Source: a virus
Length of the DNA: 64,000 nucleotides
IMG/VR virus record: IMGVR_UViG_3300040801_001572
Span: 1 to 64,000 of that record
Reading direction: 5' to 3' (one strand)
The notes under the pieces are model-generated. The model was not told the origin of the DNA, searched no databases, and saw nothing but the letters and a program-made list of their open reading frames with translations. A program made the translations under genes and the position numbers. The number at the start of each line of letters is the position of its first letter. Position 1 is the stretch's first letter. Positions 28,555-41,200 of the stretch are shown here, piece after piece.

Positions 28555-30000
28555 TTACGGGAACGGACTTACGCCAGTAAACGTTATTCCTGTTACTCTC
28601 ACAAGCTGTGCACTGTTCAGAGTATTCACTGTTACTGTCTGGAAGTTACTTGCAGAAACGCTGATGTGTACCGAACCTGTATTATCCGATGTATACGCAG
28701 GACCAATAGCATAGTTTACGCCAAATCTCATCTGCCTTACATCGAGTGTAATTGTAGAATATGCTGCACCAAGCTGTGCACTTGGGAAGAATCCTTCCAC
28801 AACAATTTGATCATAGTAAATTGTGCTACCAGCTGTTCTTAGTGGATGATCAAGTAACACAGTACCAGATGTTGCACTAGCGTTATACAGTGTTTCACTG
28901 AAATATGTGCTAGTCGAGAACTGGTTGTCTACATATTCTTTGGTTGCAAGGTCTGCAGGGTTAGCAGGTGTTACACCAGCAGTTAGTCGAATGTTTCCAT
29001 CGATGCCGAACAACACCTGACGATTGTTTGCAGGGGTAGATGAATCTAGGTTAGTCTGGAAACTGAATACTACGTTCGAGTTGGTTCCGCCTGGTGTATC
29101 GTTTGCCGGGCCCATAATAAACAAAGGATTACCGAAAGAAGTAAATCTTGCCTGTAAGTTCTCTGCTGCTGGTACAGTTTCGTTTTCCCATTCGATCCAG
29201 TTACCGTTCGTTTCAAGTACGCCACCTAGCTGAGGGGAAGTGTCGTCTACTACAGCAGCTAGGCCACCGCCTCCGCCTGTTGAGTTAATGGTTAACTCGG
29301 TTGCAGTGTTTGTGATGGTTACACCGGTGCCTGCTACCAGGCTCTTAAACTCTAATGCAACACCATTCTTCTGAGCAAATACACCTTCGCCTGCTCCTAG
29401 GTTTGCACCAGTGTTTACTTCTCCGCCACCTGCGCCAGTCGCATCAATCTGAATGCTATCTGCGTTGTTGGTTAGTGTTACACCTGAGCCAGCTACTAGC
29501 GATTTAAATTCTAAATCTACACCAGTCTTCTGTGCAAAAATAGTGCCTGTTCCAGCACCAATGTTGCTAGCAGTGTTGACTTCGCCAGCACCTGTGATTG
29601 TGGTAAACTCCAAGCCAGTTCCGCCTGCATTTACTGCAACTACTTGGCCAGCTGCTCCAGCATAGTTAGCCGGGGTATCTGTTAGTCCGACAAAGGTCGA
29701 TGACCCTCCACCGGAGCCCACAGGGGTCCACGCAAGTGTGTCACCGTCTACTATGCCTGTGTTAACAAATAGAGTTCCAGCTACGTTGTTATACCACAAC
29801 TGTCCCGGAATAGGATTAGCAGGCGGAGCACTGTTGGCAAAATTTTCCAACAGGTGCACTTGAGTTTCTGCAATGATTGCTCCGTAGTTAGGTGCGTTAC
29901 GTCCTAACAGAGCAATACTGGTGTCGGCAGTGTTTGTTGTTGCATCATTAACAACAATATCCGGTAAATTCGGATCCGACCTTGGAATATTATATGCCAT
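28555..30000 (-). CDS. tail fibre-like structural protein A, 481 aa
   Basis: Residues 1-150 share strong similarity with the next gene: MAY-(N/S)-(I/V)-PRS, LLGRNA/LVGRNA, AETQV-LLENFA, NPIPGQLWY, FVGLTDTP. This opening is typical of fibre proteins of T4-like marine phages. Residues 150-270 contain two near-identical repeats (EVNT-NIGAGTG/GANLGAGEG, FAQK-GV-LEFKSLVAG). The C-terminal half differs from the neighbour and probably trimerises as a beta-structure. Transcribed leftward with the baseplate genes. Receptor binding is an inference. Confidence 0.82.
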   Translation of the reverse strand: MAYNIPRSDPNLPDIVVNDATTNTADTSIALLGRNAPNYGAIIAETQVHLLENFANSAPPANPIPGQLWYNNVAGTLFVNTGIVDGDTLAWTPVGSGGGSSTFVGLTDTPANYAGAAGQVVAVNAGGTGLEFTTITGAGEVNTASNIGAGTGTIFAQKTGVDLEFKSLVAGSGVTLTNNADSIQIDATGAGGGEVNTGANLGAGEGVFAQKNGVALEFKSLVAGTGVTITNTATELTINSTGGGGGLAAVVDDTSPQLGGVLETNGNWIEWENETVPAAENLQARFTSFGNPLFIMGPANDTPGGTNSNVVFSFQTNLDSSTPANNRQVLFGIDGNIRLTAGVTPANPADLATKEYVDNQFSTSTYFSETLYNASATSGTVLLDHPLRTAGSTIYYDQIVVEGFFPSAQLGAAYSTITLDVRQMRFGVNYAIGPAYTSDNTGSVHISVSASNFQTVTVNTLNSAQLVRVTGITFTGVSPFP

Positions 30001-30012
30001 GTTTTTATCCTA

Positions 30013-31401
30013 TTAGTACGTAAATGTATCGTAAATAATTACCTGCACAACTTGGTTATCAGGAGGAGATGTAACCAATGGGCTTGTATACTGACCAAAC
30101 AATACAGTTTGGGCGCCTGGGTTAGCGATAATGTCGTCATTTTCCACGACGCTATTGTATGCGCTAATTGTTACCCAACCATCGTCGATTGTTCTTCCTG
30201 ATGCGCCTGAGTTAAAGCCCTGGGCACCTACTGCTGCTCCGATACCGACAGTTCCTAACGTGTATGCTTGAACCGAACCTACTACACTAAATGCACGATC
30301 TGCTAGTGTTGCACCCGGTATTGTGAGTGCGTCGAGTTCAGGTAGATAAAAGTCCCACACACCTGCAGGAATTGTGGTAGAAGTTGCTAGAGCAGGGTCG
30401 TCTGATCTTACCGGTGCATTTGGTCCTACAGTGTCAACACCGTACGGGTTACCAAAGAATGAACCTGCACCTGCCATGCTAAATGAAAATGCAGTAAGTA
30501 CTCTCGGTCCTTGGAAACCTCTTGTTATTAGATCTCGTTCGTTGACTGGATCTGCAGCATCGGTGTCTCTTCTTAGGTTACCGTCGTTTTGGAAACGAAG
30601 TGATTGTGTGCCTGGGTTAAGTGCGCCTGGCGCTTCAATAAACACTTCGCCGTTTTCGTCTGCACCGAAGAATGTCTGGTTCGCTTTAGTTGCAGTATCT
30701 CCGACATCCAGTCTATCACTGAACTGCATACGTAGTGTTGCTTCGCCGCCACCTAGTGGTCCGCCGCCTGCTATGATTACAGTAGGACGGTTGGTAGTAG
30801 CGTTAACGTCGATGTCAGTTAAGAAGAAGCCCGGGCTAGTGCCCACAGTTCCTTCAATCTTTGCAGCACGTTGAATAACGACGTTTTCAGATGTATCAGT
30901 AGTAAGCAGTCGGAATGTGCTGGTGTCTAAGTTGCCGCCTAGTACAGGACTAGGGTCATCAGATACAGCATTTAATCCACCTGAGCCAGAACCTGTAACA
31001 AACTCTAGTCCAGTCTCTGCAACGTTTACACGAACAAACTGTCCGCCTTGGCCAGCATAGCTAGTAGGGGTATCAGTTAGTCCTAGGAACACAGAAGTTC
31101 CTCCGCCTGCTCCGACAGCAGTCCATGTCTGTTCGCCGTCTGTGGTTCCGGTATTTACATTTAGTTGTGAAGTTCCACTGTCATACCATAGCTGCCCTGG
31201 AATAGGGTTAGCAGGTGCAGTAGGACTTGCAAAATTTTCGAGTAATCTAACCTGAGTCTCTGCAATGTTATCTCCGTAATCAATTGCATTCCTGCCCACT
31301 AGGTCAATACTTAGTGCAGGTGTAGAGCTGCCTTCGATTAAGTTATCCTGAACAGTAACCACACCGTTGGCTGGGTTCGATCTTGGTACACTATAAGCCA
31401 T
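30013..31401 (-). CDS. tail fibre-like structural protein B, 462 aa
   Basis: N-terminal 150 residues match fibre protein A; the C-terminal 250 do not (YDSGTSQL, DDPSPVLGGNLDTS, and a different end domain). This is the usual result of duplication and divergence of the distal tip. Only 12 bases separate it from protein A. It likely attaches to the same tail position or replaces it. Confidence 0.82.
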   Translation of the reverse strand: MAYSVPRSNPANGVVTVQDNLIEGSSTPALSIDLVGRNAIDYGDNIAETQVRLLENFASPTAPANPIPGQLWYDSGTSQLNVNTGTTDGEQTWTAVGAGGGTSVFLGLTDTPTSYAGQGGQFVRVNVAETGLEFVTGSGSGGLNAVSDDPSPVLGGNLDTSTFRLLTTDTSENVVIQRAAKIEGTVGTSPGFFLTDIDVNATTNRPTVIIAGGGPLGGGEATLRMQFSDRLDVGDTATKANQTFFGADENGEVFIEAPGALNPGTQSLRFQNDGNLRRDTDAADPVNERDLITRGFQGPRVLTAFSFSMAGAGSFFGNPYGVDTVGPNAPVRSDDPALATSTTIPAGVWDFYLPELDALTIPGATLADRAFSVVGSVQAYTLGTVGIGAAVGAQGFNSGASGRTIDDGWVTISAYNSVVENDDIIANPGAQTVLFGQYTSPLVTSPPDNQVVQVIIYDTFTY

Positions 31402-31407
31402 TTTGAA

Positions 31408-32079
31408 TTAATCTCCCATTTGAATTCTTAACGTGTATGTCACTTCCAGTGTTCTGTTCAATGATTTTTGAACTGGGTGGAAAATAACATGAGTAATTAG
31501 TATTTTGTCTGCTTCGGCGAGGAAGTTGTTAATTGAAGATTGATCTTCTAGCACAGATCCTCCGCCTGTTCCAATTTCGCCTGTATACAAAGCAATTTCG
31601 TTGAACACAAAGTTGCTCTGTGTATCTGAGTTAGCTTGGTCGTTAACGTTACCTGCGTTATCAATATTCTGTTGTGTTGAAGGTGTGCCTGGTTCTAGAA
31701 CCACTGTGGTCACGATATCTTCAAAGTTAGAAGTGTTGCCGCCTGGAACGTCTACATCGACATCTCCGAGTGGATTGTCGTTGTTGTCTAGTTCGTAAAT
31801 AAGAACAGTGTTGTAAAGCTGATCATTTGGATTTTTATTTACGCTAGTGTTAGTGTCTCTGTAAATAATATTACCGGCGTTGTCTACGATGACTCCGCCG
31901 TTGCCGAATGCCATGTATCTAATAAAAGAATCGTTGCGTCCGGTCAGTGCTTGAGCAATTTCAGTACTGATATTCCCGAAATGAATTGCATTGTCTTTGT
32001 CTACAATCACTTCGCCAGTGTCACGATCACGTATTGTGATATGACCTTTGATAAAGCTTTTCAATGTTTCGCCCAGCAT
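31408..32079 (-). CDS. virion structural protein, 223 aa
   Basis: Beta-rich and acidic, opening LKSFIKGHITIRDRDTGEVIVDK. It lies between fibre and giant-protein genes and its C-terminus LEVTYTLRIQMG is typical of adaptor-like tail proteins in this group. T4 counterpart not identified. Six bases upstream of fibre gene B. Confidence 0.75.
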   Translation of the reverse strand: MLGETLKSFIKGHITIRDRDTGEVIVDKDNAIHFGNISTEIAQALTGRNDSFIRYMAFGNGGVIVDNAGNIIYRDTNTSVNKNPNDQLYNTVLIYELDNNDNPLGDVDVDVPGGNTSNFEDIVTTVVLEPGTPSTQQNIDNAGNVNDQANSDTQSNFVFNEIALYTGEIGTGGGSVLEDQSSINNFLAEADKILITHVIFHPVQKSLNRTLEVTYTLRIQMGD

Positions 32080-32080
32080 C

Positions 32081-32218
32081 TTATCCTCGTTTATTGACTA
32101 GAACAGTCCCGGTATTCGGATCTTTGATCACAATGTATGCTGATACGTCGACTTTGGCATTTTCGTCAGGCTTATCGCTAGATTGCGTCTGTTTCTGTTC
32201 GTTTTCATTATTTATCAT
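32081..32218 (-). CDS. small conserved phage protein, 45 aa
   Basis: Encoded on the minus strand between the giant gene and the 223-aa gene. Acidic start, then AYIVIKDPNTGTVLVNKRG, a sequence that fits a small beta hairpin and resembles tiny ORFs beside tail genes in T4-like phages. A late-promoter-like ATAAATA overlaps its first codons, so transcription may also start inside it. Confidence 0.7.
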   Translation of the reverse strand: MINNENEQKQTQSSDKPDENAKVDVSAYIVIKDPNTGTVLVNKRG

Positions 32219-32241
32219 AAAGAATTAACCACCCTGTTTAT

Positions 32242-35200
32242 TTACGTGATACTTCGCACAAATTCCAAAACTTCTGGATACTTGTTAGGGAAGAAGGTAT
32301 GATTTTCACCTTCGATCTCGATGTATTCAATTTGTGGGAACGTAGCTGCCATTAGCTGTGCCTGCGAAACGTCTACGATGATATCATCTGTTCCGTGCAG
32401 GATTAGATATTCAACTGTGCCCGGCAATGGGTTCAGCGTAGGTGAAACTGCTGAACTTGGGAACGCACCTTGATATGCCGCAGCAAATGCGCCGCCTAGT
32501 GTTGCAGGATCTAGCGTATCGAAATCATAAACTCCGTAGAAGCTGACTACACCGGAAACGTCTGTCGGGTCAAGCTGAGATGCTAGCGTTGCTAGATGGC
32601 CGCCTGCGCTGAAGCCCATCATTATCACAGGCTGTCCGTATGTTGCTGCCATGAAGTTTTTAGCTTCGATTATGTCTTGTACGCCCAGGTCATGCACTCC
32701 TAGTTCGTAGTTGATGTTCACTGTTGGATAGCCAAGTCGTGCATACTGTTGCATGATCTTAGAATCGAATTGAGGTCCAATCTGCTTGTCGCCAGTGAAC
32801 CAGCCTCCGCCATGCACAAACATAACAACCGGCTTGTTGATCTGATTAGGAAGCACTGCATCGTATAAATTAAACACAGTATCGGCGCCGTACAATTCGT
32901 CATACAAATATGTCAGGTTGCTTGTTGTTCCTGGGCAATCTAATAGGAAGCTTGCTTGTGCTGTACGTGCAAACAAAACTATGTCTCCGTTGGCATCTAC
33001 TTGAACTTCGCCGCTTCCTGCGACATCTGCTGAGAACCAAGGATCAGTTAGAGGTACACGATCGCCTCCGGTGTTAACAAACGTTTGATTAGTAGGCAGC
33101 GCTGCCACATCGTTTGGATCTTGAATTGCTTGTAGTTCGCTTCCGTCGTTTACTCGTGAACCCTGCGGATGACTTGCAATTCTGGTTCCGTTGGTTCCTC
33201 GGCGAATGTCGATTAGTGTATCACCGCTTATGATCCAGTATTCAATTCTTTCTGCATTAATCCAAATTACGCCTGGCTCGCCTACGTCTGGTACTGCTAG
33301 TACACTTGCGTCAGCAACGTCGATTGTTGTCGACAGTGGGGTCAAATCTTCTTCTAGTGTCGTAGAAGCAGCGTCACATGTTCTGCTGTACTCAAATGTT
33401 CCAAATGGAGTCTTGTGCAGTCTGTAGCCAATGTCAGTTGGTGCACCTGTGGTTGCATCCCACAAATCGCCGTCCCAGTTGCCTAGCAGAATAGGATCGG
33501 AGTTATCGTCAGTAAATCCGCTGTCAGTTGTATCCTGGTTGTCCCAGCCTACGCTTGCAGTTGCAATATAGTCTAGAGAAATCACAACGTCTTCTACAGG
33601 CGCAAGTAGGATCTGCTCTTCTGGAGTTTCCCCTGCAGAACCAAACGCACTAGCGTCGACAAGAAGATCAGGATCAGTTTCGCTGAACAAGAAGTCGCCA
33701 ATTGAACCGTTAAAGGTGTTTAGGTCCCATCCGTAAAGTAATTCGCCTAGTCCGTTCGAAACTTGTGTCCACACAATTCCTTGTGGAGTCACTGTAGATT
33801 CGTATCCACTCGGTACACCAGTTATTTCGTCAAAACCGAAAATAGTGATGTTGCCGTCTGACGGAACAGTGTCCCAGCCAAGCAAAAACGCTCCGCCTGA
33901 AATTGCAAGTCTGCTACAGTCTCCTGCCTGCGTATCTAGCAAGTATGACGGGCCGGTTGATGCAGCAAGGTCACCGTCGAATGCTGTAGTGTCCCATGGC
34001 TCCGAATCAAACTGCTCAGTGAAGGTAGACAGATATTCGTCGCGCTCTTCTTCGGAGCACCATACACGAGAATAATTCAGCCTAATGTTGAATAGTCTGA
34101 GGTTCTCTGTAATACTGTCATCGTCCCAATAGCAGCTTTCAGTAATTTCTTGGTCCGGGTTAATTGGATCAACAATCGGTGTATCTAGTGGCACACAAAT
34201 TCTTTCGCCAATGGCGTCGTCAAATGCAGTACCCGGTGCTAAGTCCTCTGTGGATACTAGAACTGTTGTTGCGTCACGCAGTTTGGTATGATATGGCTTC
34301 GCTTCCTCTACATATGACAAGAACTCGTCTAGTAGGTCCGGTTCGAAGTTTGGACGCTGTTCTAGTAGAACGTTATCCTGCAAGAATCTAATATAGGTAG
34401 TCTTGAATACCCAGTCCACATCTTTCTGCTCACTTAATGCATAATTAACCATCGAGAAGAAGAAGAAGTTTTCGTTAATCTCTAGCTCGCTGATGAACAC
34501 ATTGTCTCTTAGTGCAGTAAGAAGCTCACGAATTTCTCTGTACAGTGTTACATTGTTTTGATCAGTGTAAACAGTATCTAAGAAATTGATAGTTCCGTTC
34601 TGTCTGCGAACCAATGTGAAAGTTTCGTCAGATGCTGCATATTCGTAAATCTCGAATACGTCGTTTACGTCAGGTACTGTTGGGAATACTCTTACTAGCG
34701 TTCCGTCGGGTATTGTGCCTGCTAGTGCAAGCAACTCAGTTAAGTTTTCGACCTGCAGTTTTGCGGTTGTGTTTGTGGCATCGTAGCCGTCCTCGAACCA
34801 ATCTACAAACTGCCAGTATGTTCCGCCAGCAAAAGGATCAAGTGGATCATATCCTGTTAAGTCTTCGTTCCAGTTCAAGAATCTTGCATTCCACAACTGA
34901 ATATCGTTCATTATAGAATTGATTTTCTGCGCCATGACTTTACGGGCGCCATTGACGTCAACAAACAACGATTGCTGCGGCCTAATACGTATTCCGTATT
35001 TTTCGTTCTCGCTTAGTGTTGGGCTAGGCACAGGAAGAACAACCTCTGTGTCACTAACTGGCACACCTTGTGAATATTCATCTGCAGGCAGTACATCTGT
35101 GTAACCTACAAGAGAATCGATAGTTTTGTTCCAGAGATAATCCGGGATTTCTGAGAACCGGTCGCCTTCACCAATTAGTTGCCACTGGTCGTGCGCCACG

Positions 35201-38200
35201 TTTGCATCTTCACGCAGCTTGTAGTTAACCTGCAGAACAGCATTCCTGTTAGAAAGAATGTTGTCGACATTTGCAAAGGTCACGCTGTTTGTTTGCTCAG
35301 TTAACTGTATTGGGCTGAACCAGCTGTAACCAAGCGCACGAGGATTCGAAATCAGTCTTTCGATTTCTATAGTAGTTAACGTTCTGTTCGGTATGTTACT
35401 CGGCTTTTCGGTTTTGTCGGTAACCCAGAAATAATAATTTGTAGTTGTAATACGGTTAAACGTATCGAACTCGTCAATCTGCACAAAGTCAGTTGTGTTT
35501 CTTGGTGTGCCGTCTCCGTTGTATTGTGCCGGAGGAACAGGACTCTTAACCCATTCGTACACATCAGCAGAACTACCCGGGAACAATCTGCCCCAGTTGT
35601 CTCTTCTGTATAGAAGGTTGTTTGTTCTCTCAGTGAAGTCATTTCTCTGAGGGAAGATAGGTGGCTGTTCGTAATACAAGAATCTTGTATTAGTGTAGTC
35701 CCACCATATCATGCCAACTTGTGCTTCGCCGAATGTCCTAGAAGGATTAATCAGTCTCTCATCACTTGCATTAGTGTATCTAGCCGGGTCTCTTGCTGAT
35801 TTGAAATCGATGTTCTGATCTGCTGGGCCAGCTAGGATGTCCTTAAACGGATCATACACAGGCAAGCGAGAAAGTGTATCAGCAGTTCTGATATCACGTA
35901 TAAATGCGTTCTCGTACAGACTTGTATCTACTAGGACATTCTGCTGTCTGAATAGTGTGGTTCCTGTGTCAAATCCTTCGGTTCCGCTATCCCATGCAAG
36001 CGTATCCCATGCTTGGATACCGTCGCCTAGGAATTCGACTCTCCATAGTCCGTCGACATCGTCTACCCATGACAGATAGTTTCTATCAAAGTTATATTTT
36101 ACACGTTCGCTCTGTGTACGGAATCTCAAATTAAATGGCGTATACGCATTTATGAACGAAGTGTCAGTAGGTGCAAAAGTTTCGTCCCAAGACACAGGTG
36201 TTCCGTCTTGATTTTGCAAGAACCAGACACCTAAGTCACTGTCGTAGCTATAACGGTACACCTCGTTGAGGTCCGGTGTCTCAATAACAATTATTCCGCT
36301 GTCATTGAATGATCCGCTAAACTCGTGGTCAAGATATCTTCTTGGCAGCTCTTCGCTGTCGCCAATAAAGAAACTGTTGTCGATATCTAGCAGAACCATG
36401 TCTCCAGTTCCACCAGTCTCGCTATCCCAAGGATTGTTATCGAATTGGTTGTTACCGAATCCGTCTGCGCTAGATCTTATGTTTGATGCTGCTCCGGAGA
36501 ACAGAATATAAACGCCCCAATCTTCCTGTTTGTTAACTGCTACCCAAATAGTATCCTCGAATCCAAGTGGTTCGATGTCAGGCAACGAGAAAACTGCTTC
36601 AGTGTTAAATGCTGTACGGTTAACGTCATCTAGGTGCACGTAACCTGCGTTTGGTGCAGTGTAATCTAACCAATTTTTTTCTGTTGTCGGAACTGCAAAT
36701 CTTGCATCGACGCCGCGAGGACGAAGTACCCACTTGTCTGTGTCATCGATGTCGACTTCTACAATTGCATCAGTTGACAGATCTTGCACAACGTCAGGCT
36801 GGAACACACTGTATGCAAAGTCAGTCTGAGGATTTGATGTATCTACTCTCGTGTCTTCGATTACAATATCGGGTGCACCGGTGTATCCTTCGCCGGCGTT
36901 GGTTACTGTGATAGATTCTAGTCGGTTGTTGCTGTTCAGTGTTGCAGTTGCAGTTGCTTCTACAGTTGGTGTTTCACCATTAGCAGGTACTACAGTGATG
37001 CCTGGTACAGATGCATAGAAATCTTCTGCGTTATAGATCACAATGTCTCTAACAGAACCTGTGCCGCTGCGAACATAGTTCAAGCGATATGTCTGCGGGT
37101 CACTTCTTACTTCGTCGAAATTAGAAACAAACTCAATAGTAATGTTTTCATCTGTTCCGCCAAAGTCTGCGATCTTGAACGCCCACTCTTCAGTAAAGCT
37201 GATGTCATCTTTTCCGGTAATTGCATCGGAACGCAGCAGCTTGTCAACTGCATTAGCAGTACCTTTTTGGCGAATAAATCCTTGGTAGAAGTTAAACTGC
37301 ACATCGTCTGAAATTTCTAGTTCGTCTAAGAACTCTCTATTTTCTTGGCCAATAAGGTGTCTAGCACCTGCTTCGATTTCAGGATTGTCAAGCGCAGTTT
37401 CTGTGTCGTAGTAACGACGGATACTTTCTGCAAGGTTGTCAAAGTTCTGTATTAGTGTGTTGTCTTGCACAAGGAAGCCCGGCGCTTCTAGTTTACCGAA
37501 CCAGTTGTTAGTCTTGGTTCCTGTAAACTGTAGACGGTCTTGTCGCACACGAAGTAGCGGATCATACACAGTATCGTTGAACTCTGTAATGTTATCAAAC
37601 AGAACAATATGCTCTGTTTCTTTTGCACTAACTCGTAGATAGTATACACCGGTTCCGAGATCATTAGGAACAACCTGGATAAATCTATCCTGTCTGTTAA
37701 TCAGTGTATCTTGTGGATTGATGCTTACACCGCGCTTGTCGAGAATACTGTAAACACCGTTGCTTAATTTCTCAACGTTTGCTGGATAACCTGTTTCGAC
37801 TTCTAGTGTTACTGCATCTGCGCCTGGGCTCAGGAACAGCGCATTGTCTGGAGCCCACTCGTTAACAACCCAGAACAAGAACTGATCGCCTGCTAGGCGC
37901 CAGTTCAGTATTTGATTAAGATCGTTTGATCTTTCAAAGTTAAATCCTTCACTTTCTAAGAAAGCACCGTATCCGATTAGGAAATCGAATACTGCCTGTG
38001 CGTCTGGAAGGATGGTTGCATAAGGTACAATTTCTGGTTCGTCTACTCTGTCTGGGAAATAGGTAACAGTGATTCCGCCTACCTCTGGCAATGCATTTAG
38101 TCTAGTCCAGTTTGCAGACACAAACGTATCGGCAGTATGTGAAACATTTGCCTGATAGAATTGTGTGCGGTATCTTACAATATCGCCAGCTGAGTAAGTC

Positions 38201-41200
38201 TCACCGAATTCAAATTCACGGAACGCTGCTGGCGTGCCGCCTTGATTGACCTGTATTGCGCGACTGGTGTCTCTTGCCGGCAACACTTTAAATGTTTGGC
38301 ACAGTAGATCATAGCCATAAACAGTGAATGTTCCGTCTGCATTTGCGCGAACAATTACACCGCTGTATGTGTAATCTCTAATGCTAGATCCAGTGTAGAG
38401 GAATGTCTGGTAGTTATTAGTCGGTACCAATAAGTTTCCTGTTGACGACCCAGTGCTGCTGCTTGATAATCTAAAGCGCAGTGTATCCTGGTTAGTGAAC
38501 GATGCTGTTTTGTAACCCAGATTGATGTCTAGGTTGCGCACAAGATTACCGAAGTTGTCGGTAATATTCTTGCTCAAGAAAAACAGCCTGTCGGAAATAT
38601 ATTGCTGGTAACCAGTACGGTATACTACAGAGCCGCTAACGGTTTCGCCGTGAACAGTTTGTGTTTCGTTCTTAAGTCTTTCGTTTGTGAGCAGGTCAAG
38701 TAACTGGTCTCCACGGAAATCTAAATCAGCGGGTGCCCAGAAAAATTCTCCGAACTCTGCAGGACGCATTAGGTAATAAAATTCTAGTTGACTGAAATAG
38801 TATTCACTCGATTCGTACCATGCTCTTTCTACTGGCGCGCCATCACCGTATACCCACGGTCCGTCTACTCCGTCCCACTGACCAAGAGGATCTAGCCCAA
38901 AGATATCTGCAATAGGTCGTATTGCTCCTGCGCCGTCTACAGGAAGCACTGTGCTTAGTCCTGGACGTACAAATTCTTCATTAACGCCTGCGCGAGTTCC
39001 ACGACGAACTAATCCTGCTTCTAGGTCAGCCCACAGAGGATCTGTGCTAGGGTATGGTCCAGGGCCGTATCCGTTGAAGCCGTCTCCTGTATCAGGTGTA
39101 GCTTCCCACCAGTCTGGCTCTCTACTAAATCCAAGCATCTCCCACGGGGCATCAGCAGGATCACAAGTATCGTATAACCACTCGAATATTCCTTTCCAGT
39201 GTCCTGGTAAGTTTTCTCCTGTTAGCGGATCTACTTGAGTACTGTAATTCCATGTTCTCCATTCTGCAGAATTATAGAATTCGTTAATCCTGTAATCTGC
39301 TCTGTTCTCTGCGCTCCACTTTGAGAAGAAGCTTTCTGTAATCTTATAAAATTCGTCTCGGGTGTAACGATTAATATCAGTTTCGATAATCTCGTTGTTT
39401 ACTGTGTCTAACTGACGGAAATATCCAGGACGAATATCCTCGATGCGAAGCAATGTGTTCGGATCACGGTTAAATTTCGGATTAATGCCGTTGTAAATTC
39501 TTTTCTCAAGTTCGTACAGCAGTAGATCCCTAATATCGGTACTAGTCGGAATATTTTCCGCATCAAATGTGATATCACCGAATGTAGGAGTTTTAGATCC
39601 GTCGTGACCAACAAGAACAAAAATTGGTGTAACATAAGAATCGTCTAGTTCAAACCTAGGCTGAACTGCTGGCGCCATTCCTAGCTTGGCAGGAGTTGCA
39701 GGAATAAATGCCGGAGGAGAATCTTCGTAAATTCTTCCGATAATCTCGTCACCAAACGAAAGTATGTCGCTAGGCAGGAACGTAATTTCTGTGCCGAGCT
39801 CTGTGCCAGTCACAATATAATCACGGTCAACAAGCAACAGCTCTGCCTGCTCGTAGATGTCGTTGTTATCTGTATCTACAATTTTGTATAGGTACAGCAC
39901 ATTAGTCGGGTCGGACAAATCGACATCAAAGAAACTAGGATTGTTAAAGTCTACTGTGGTTTCTTCTGTACGGAAAACATCAGACCTGCCAATCATATAA
40001 CTGAAAGCAAAAGAGTCAGAAAACTCTCTAGTAGCCGACAGCACAGCTAGGATTTCTTCTAGCCACAGGTCGATGAAGATTTCATTCTCTCCTACAAGTG
40101 GACTAAATCCTGCAATGTCTCTTTGTGTTGCAATTTTCAAGAACCTGGCCTTGAAGTTTACATACTCATTTTGTGCAAAACGAATTGCCGGAATTACATC
40201 AACATCATCTGTAGAAGATGCAAACATTGTGCGCAACAGGCTGGCTTGGTTTTGTAGAATGAATGTACCCAGCGAAGGATCTTGAAGCGTATCTCTGTAT
40301 GTATTCTTGCCTAGGCTGTTTCCTGTTACACCGATTTGGTTACCAATGATTGTGGTAAAGTGCGGAGTAAGATCACTAAAGCTCTGGTCAAACACTTCTA
40401 GGTTAGTCGGGTTAGCTTCTATCTGCTGAGGTATCTCAAAATAGCCTAAGTCTTCTTCTTGCAGGCGCCCATAAGTATAAGTGAAAGCTTCAATCACATC
40501 GTTCTGTACGATGTCTTGTGCTTCTGGTTCATCGCTGTTTACACCGTTGATTAGTCTAAGAGTTGGTTCCCCGTTCACATACAAGAACTGGAAATTAGTT
40601 GTCGGTTCGCTGTTAACAAACACTTCCATGTTTGCAGCATCGTCATTAAGCGGTGCAAGGCTAAGAATATAATCAATTTGTGTGCTATCAGTTCGGAAAG
40701 CAGCATAGCGATCGATTACTCGCTGGCGACTCTCGGCTTCGGTTTGGTACCAGCCGTTATCTAGTTGCCATGTTGTCTGATCAGCTTCGTCGTCGGTTAA
40801 GCTAGTTGTTCTGTAATAGTAATAACCAGGAATAGAAACAAGGTTGTTGTCTACAACATAACTGTATCTTTCAGTCTGTAAATCGTTTTCGAATACAATG
40901 TCACTTAGCTGGCCAAGCGATTCAAATACAATTGGTAGTCCTAAAACGCCATCGATAACTGCTTCAGGATCAGTAGACAATTTGTAAGAGAATATTTCTG
41001 ATCCACCGAAGTTGCTGCCTGGGAATAGCACATCGTCATCTAGTGGGACATATGTTTCTCCACCTAGTGAGTCTAGTGCGTAAAGGTTGAACTTAGGAAA
41101 AGGTGTGTCCGCAGTTTTCTGCGATTCTGCCAGTACCCACAGTCCTGGTTCCCATGTTGCGTTGTCGCTTGGTGTGCCAACGTCAGCTGTGAAGAAGTGT

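Noticed and set aside
30374-30874. Plus-strand ORF of 166 codons opposite fibre gene B
   Set aside because: Ser/Pro-rich shadow of the minus-strand gene, with no ribosome site.
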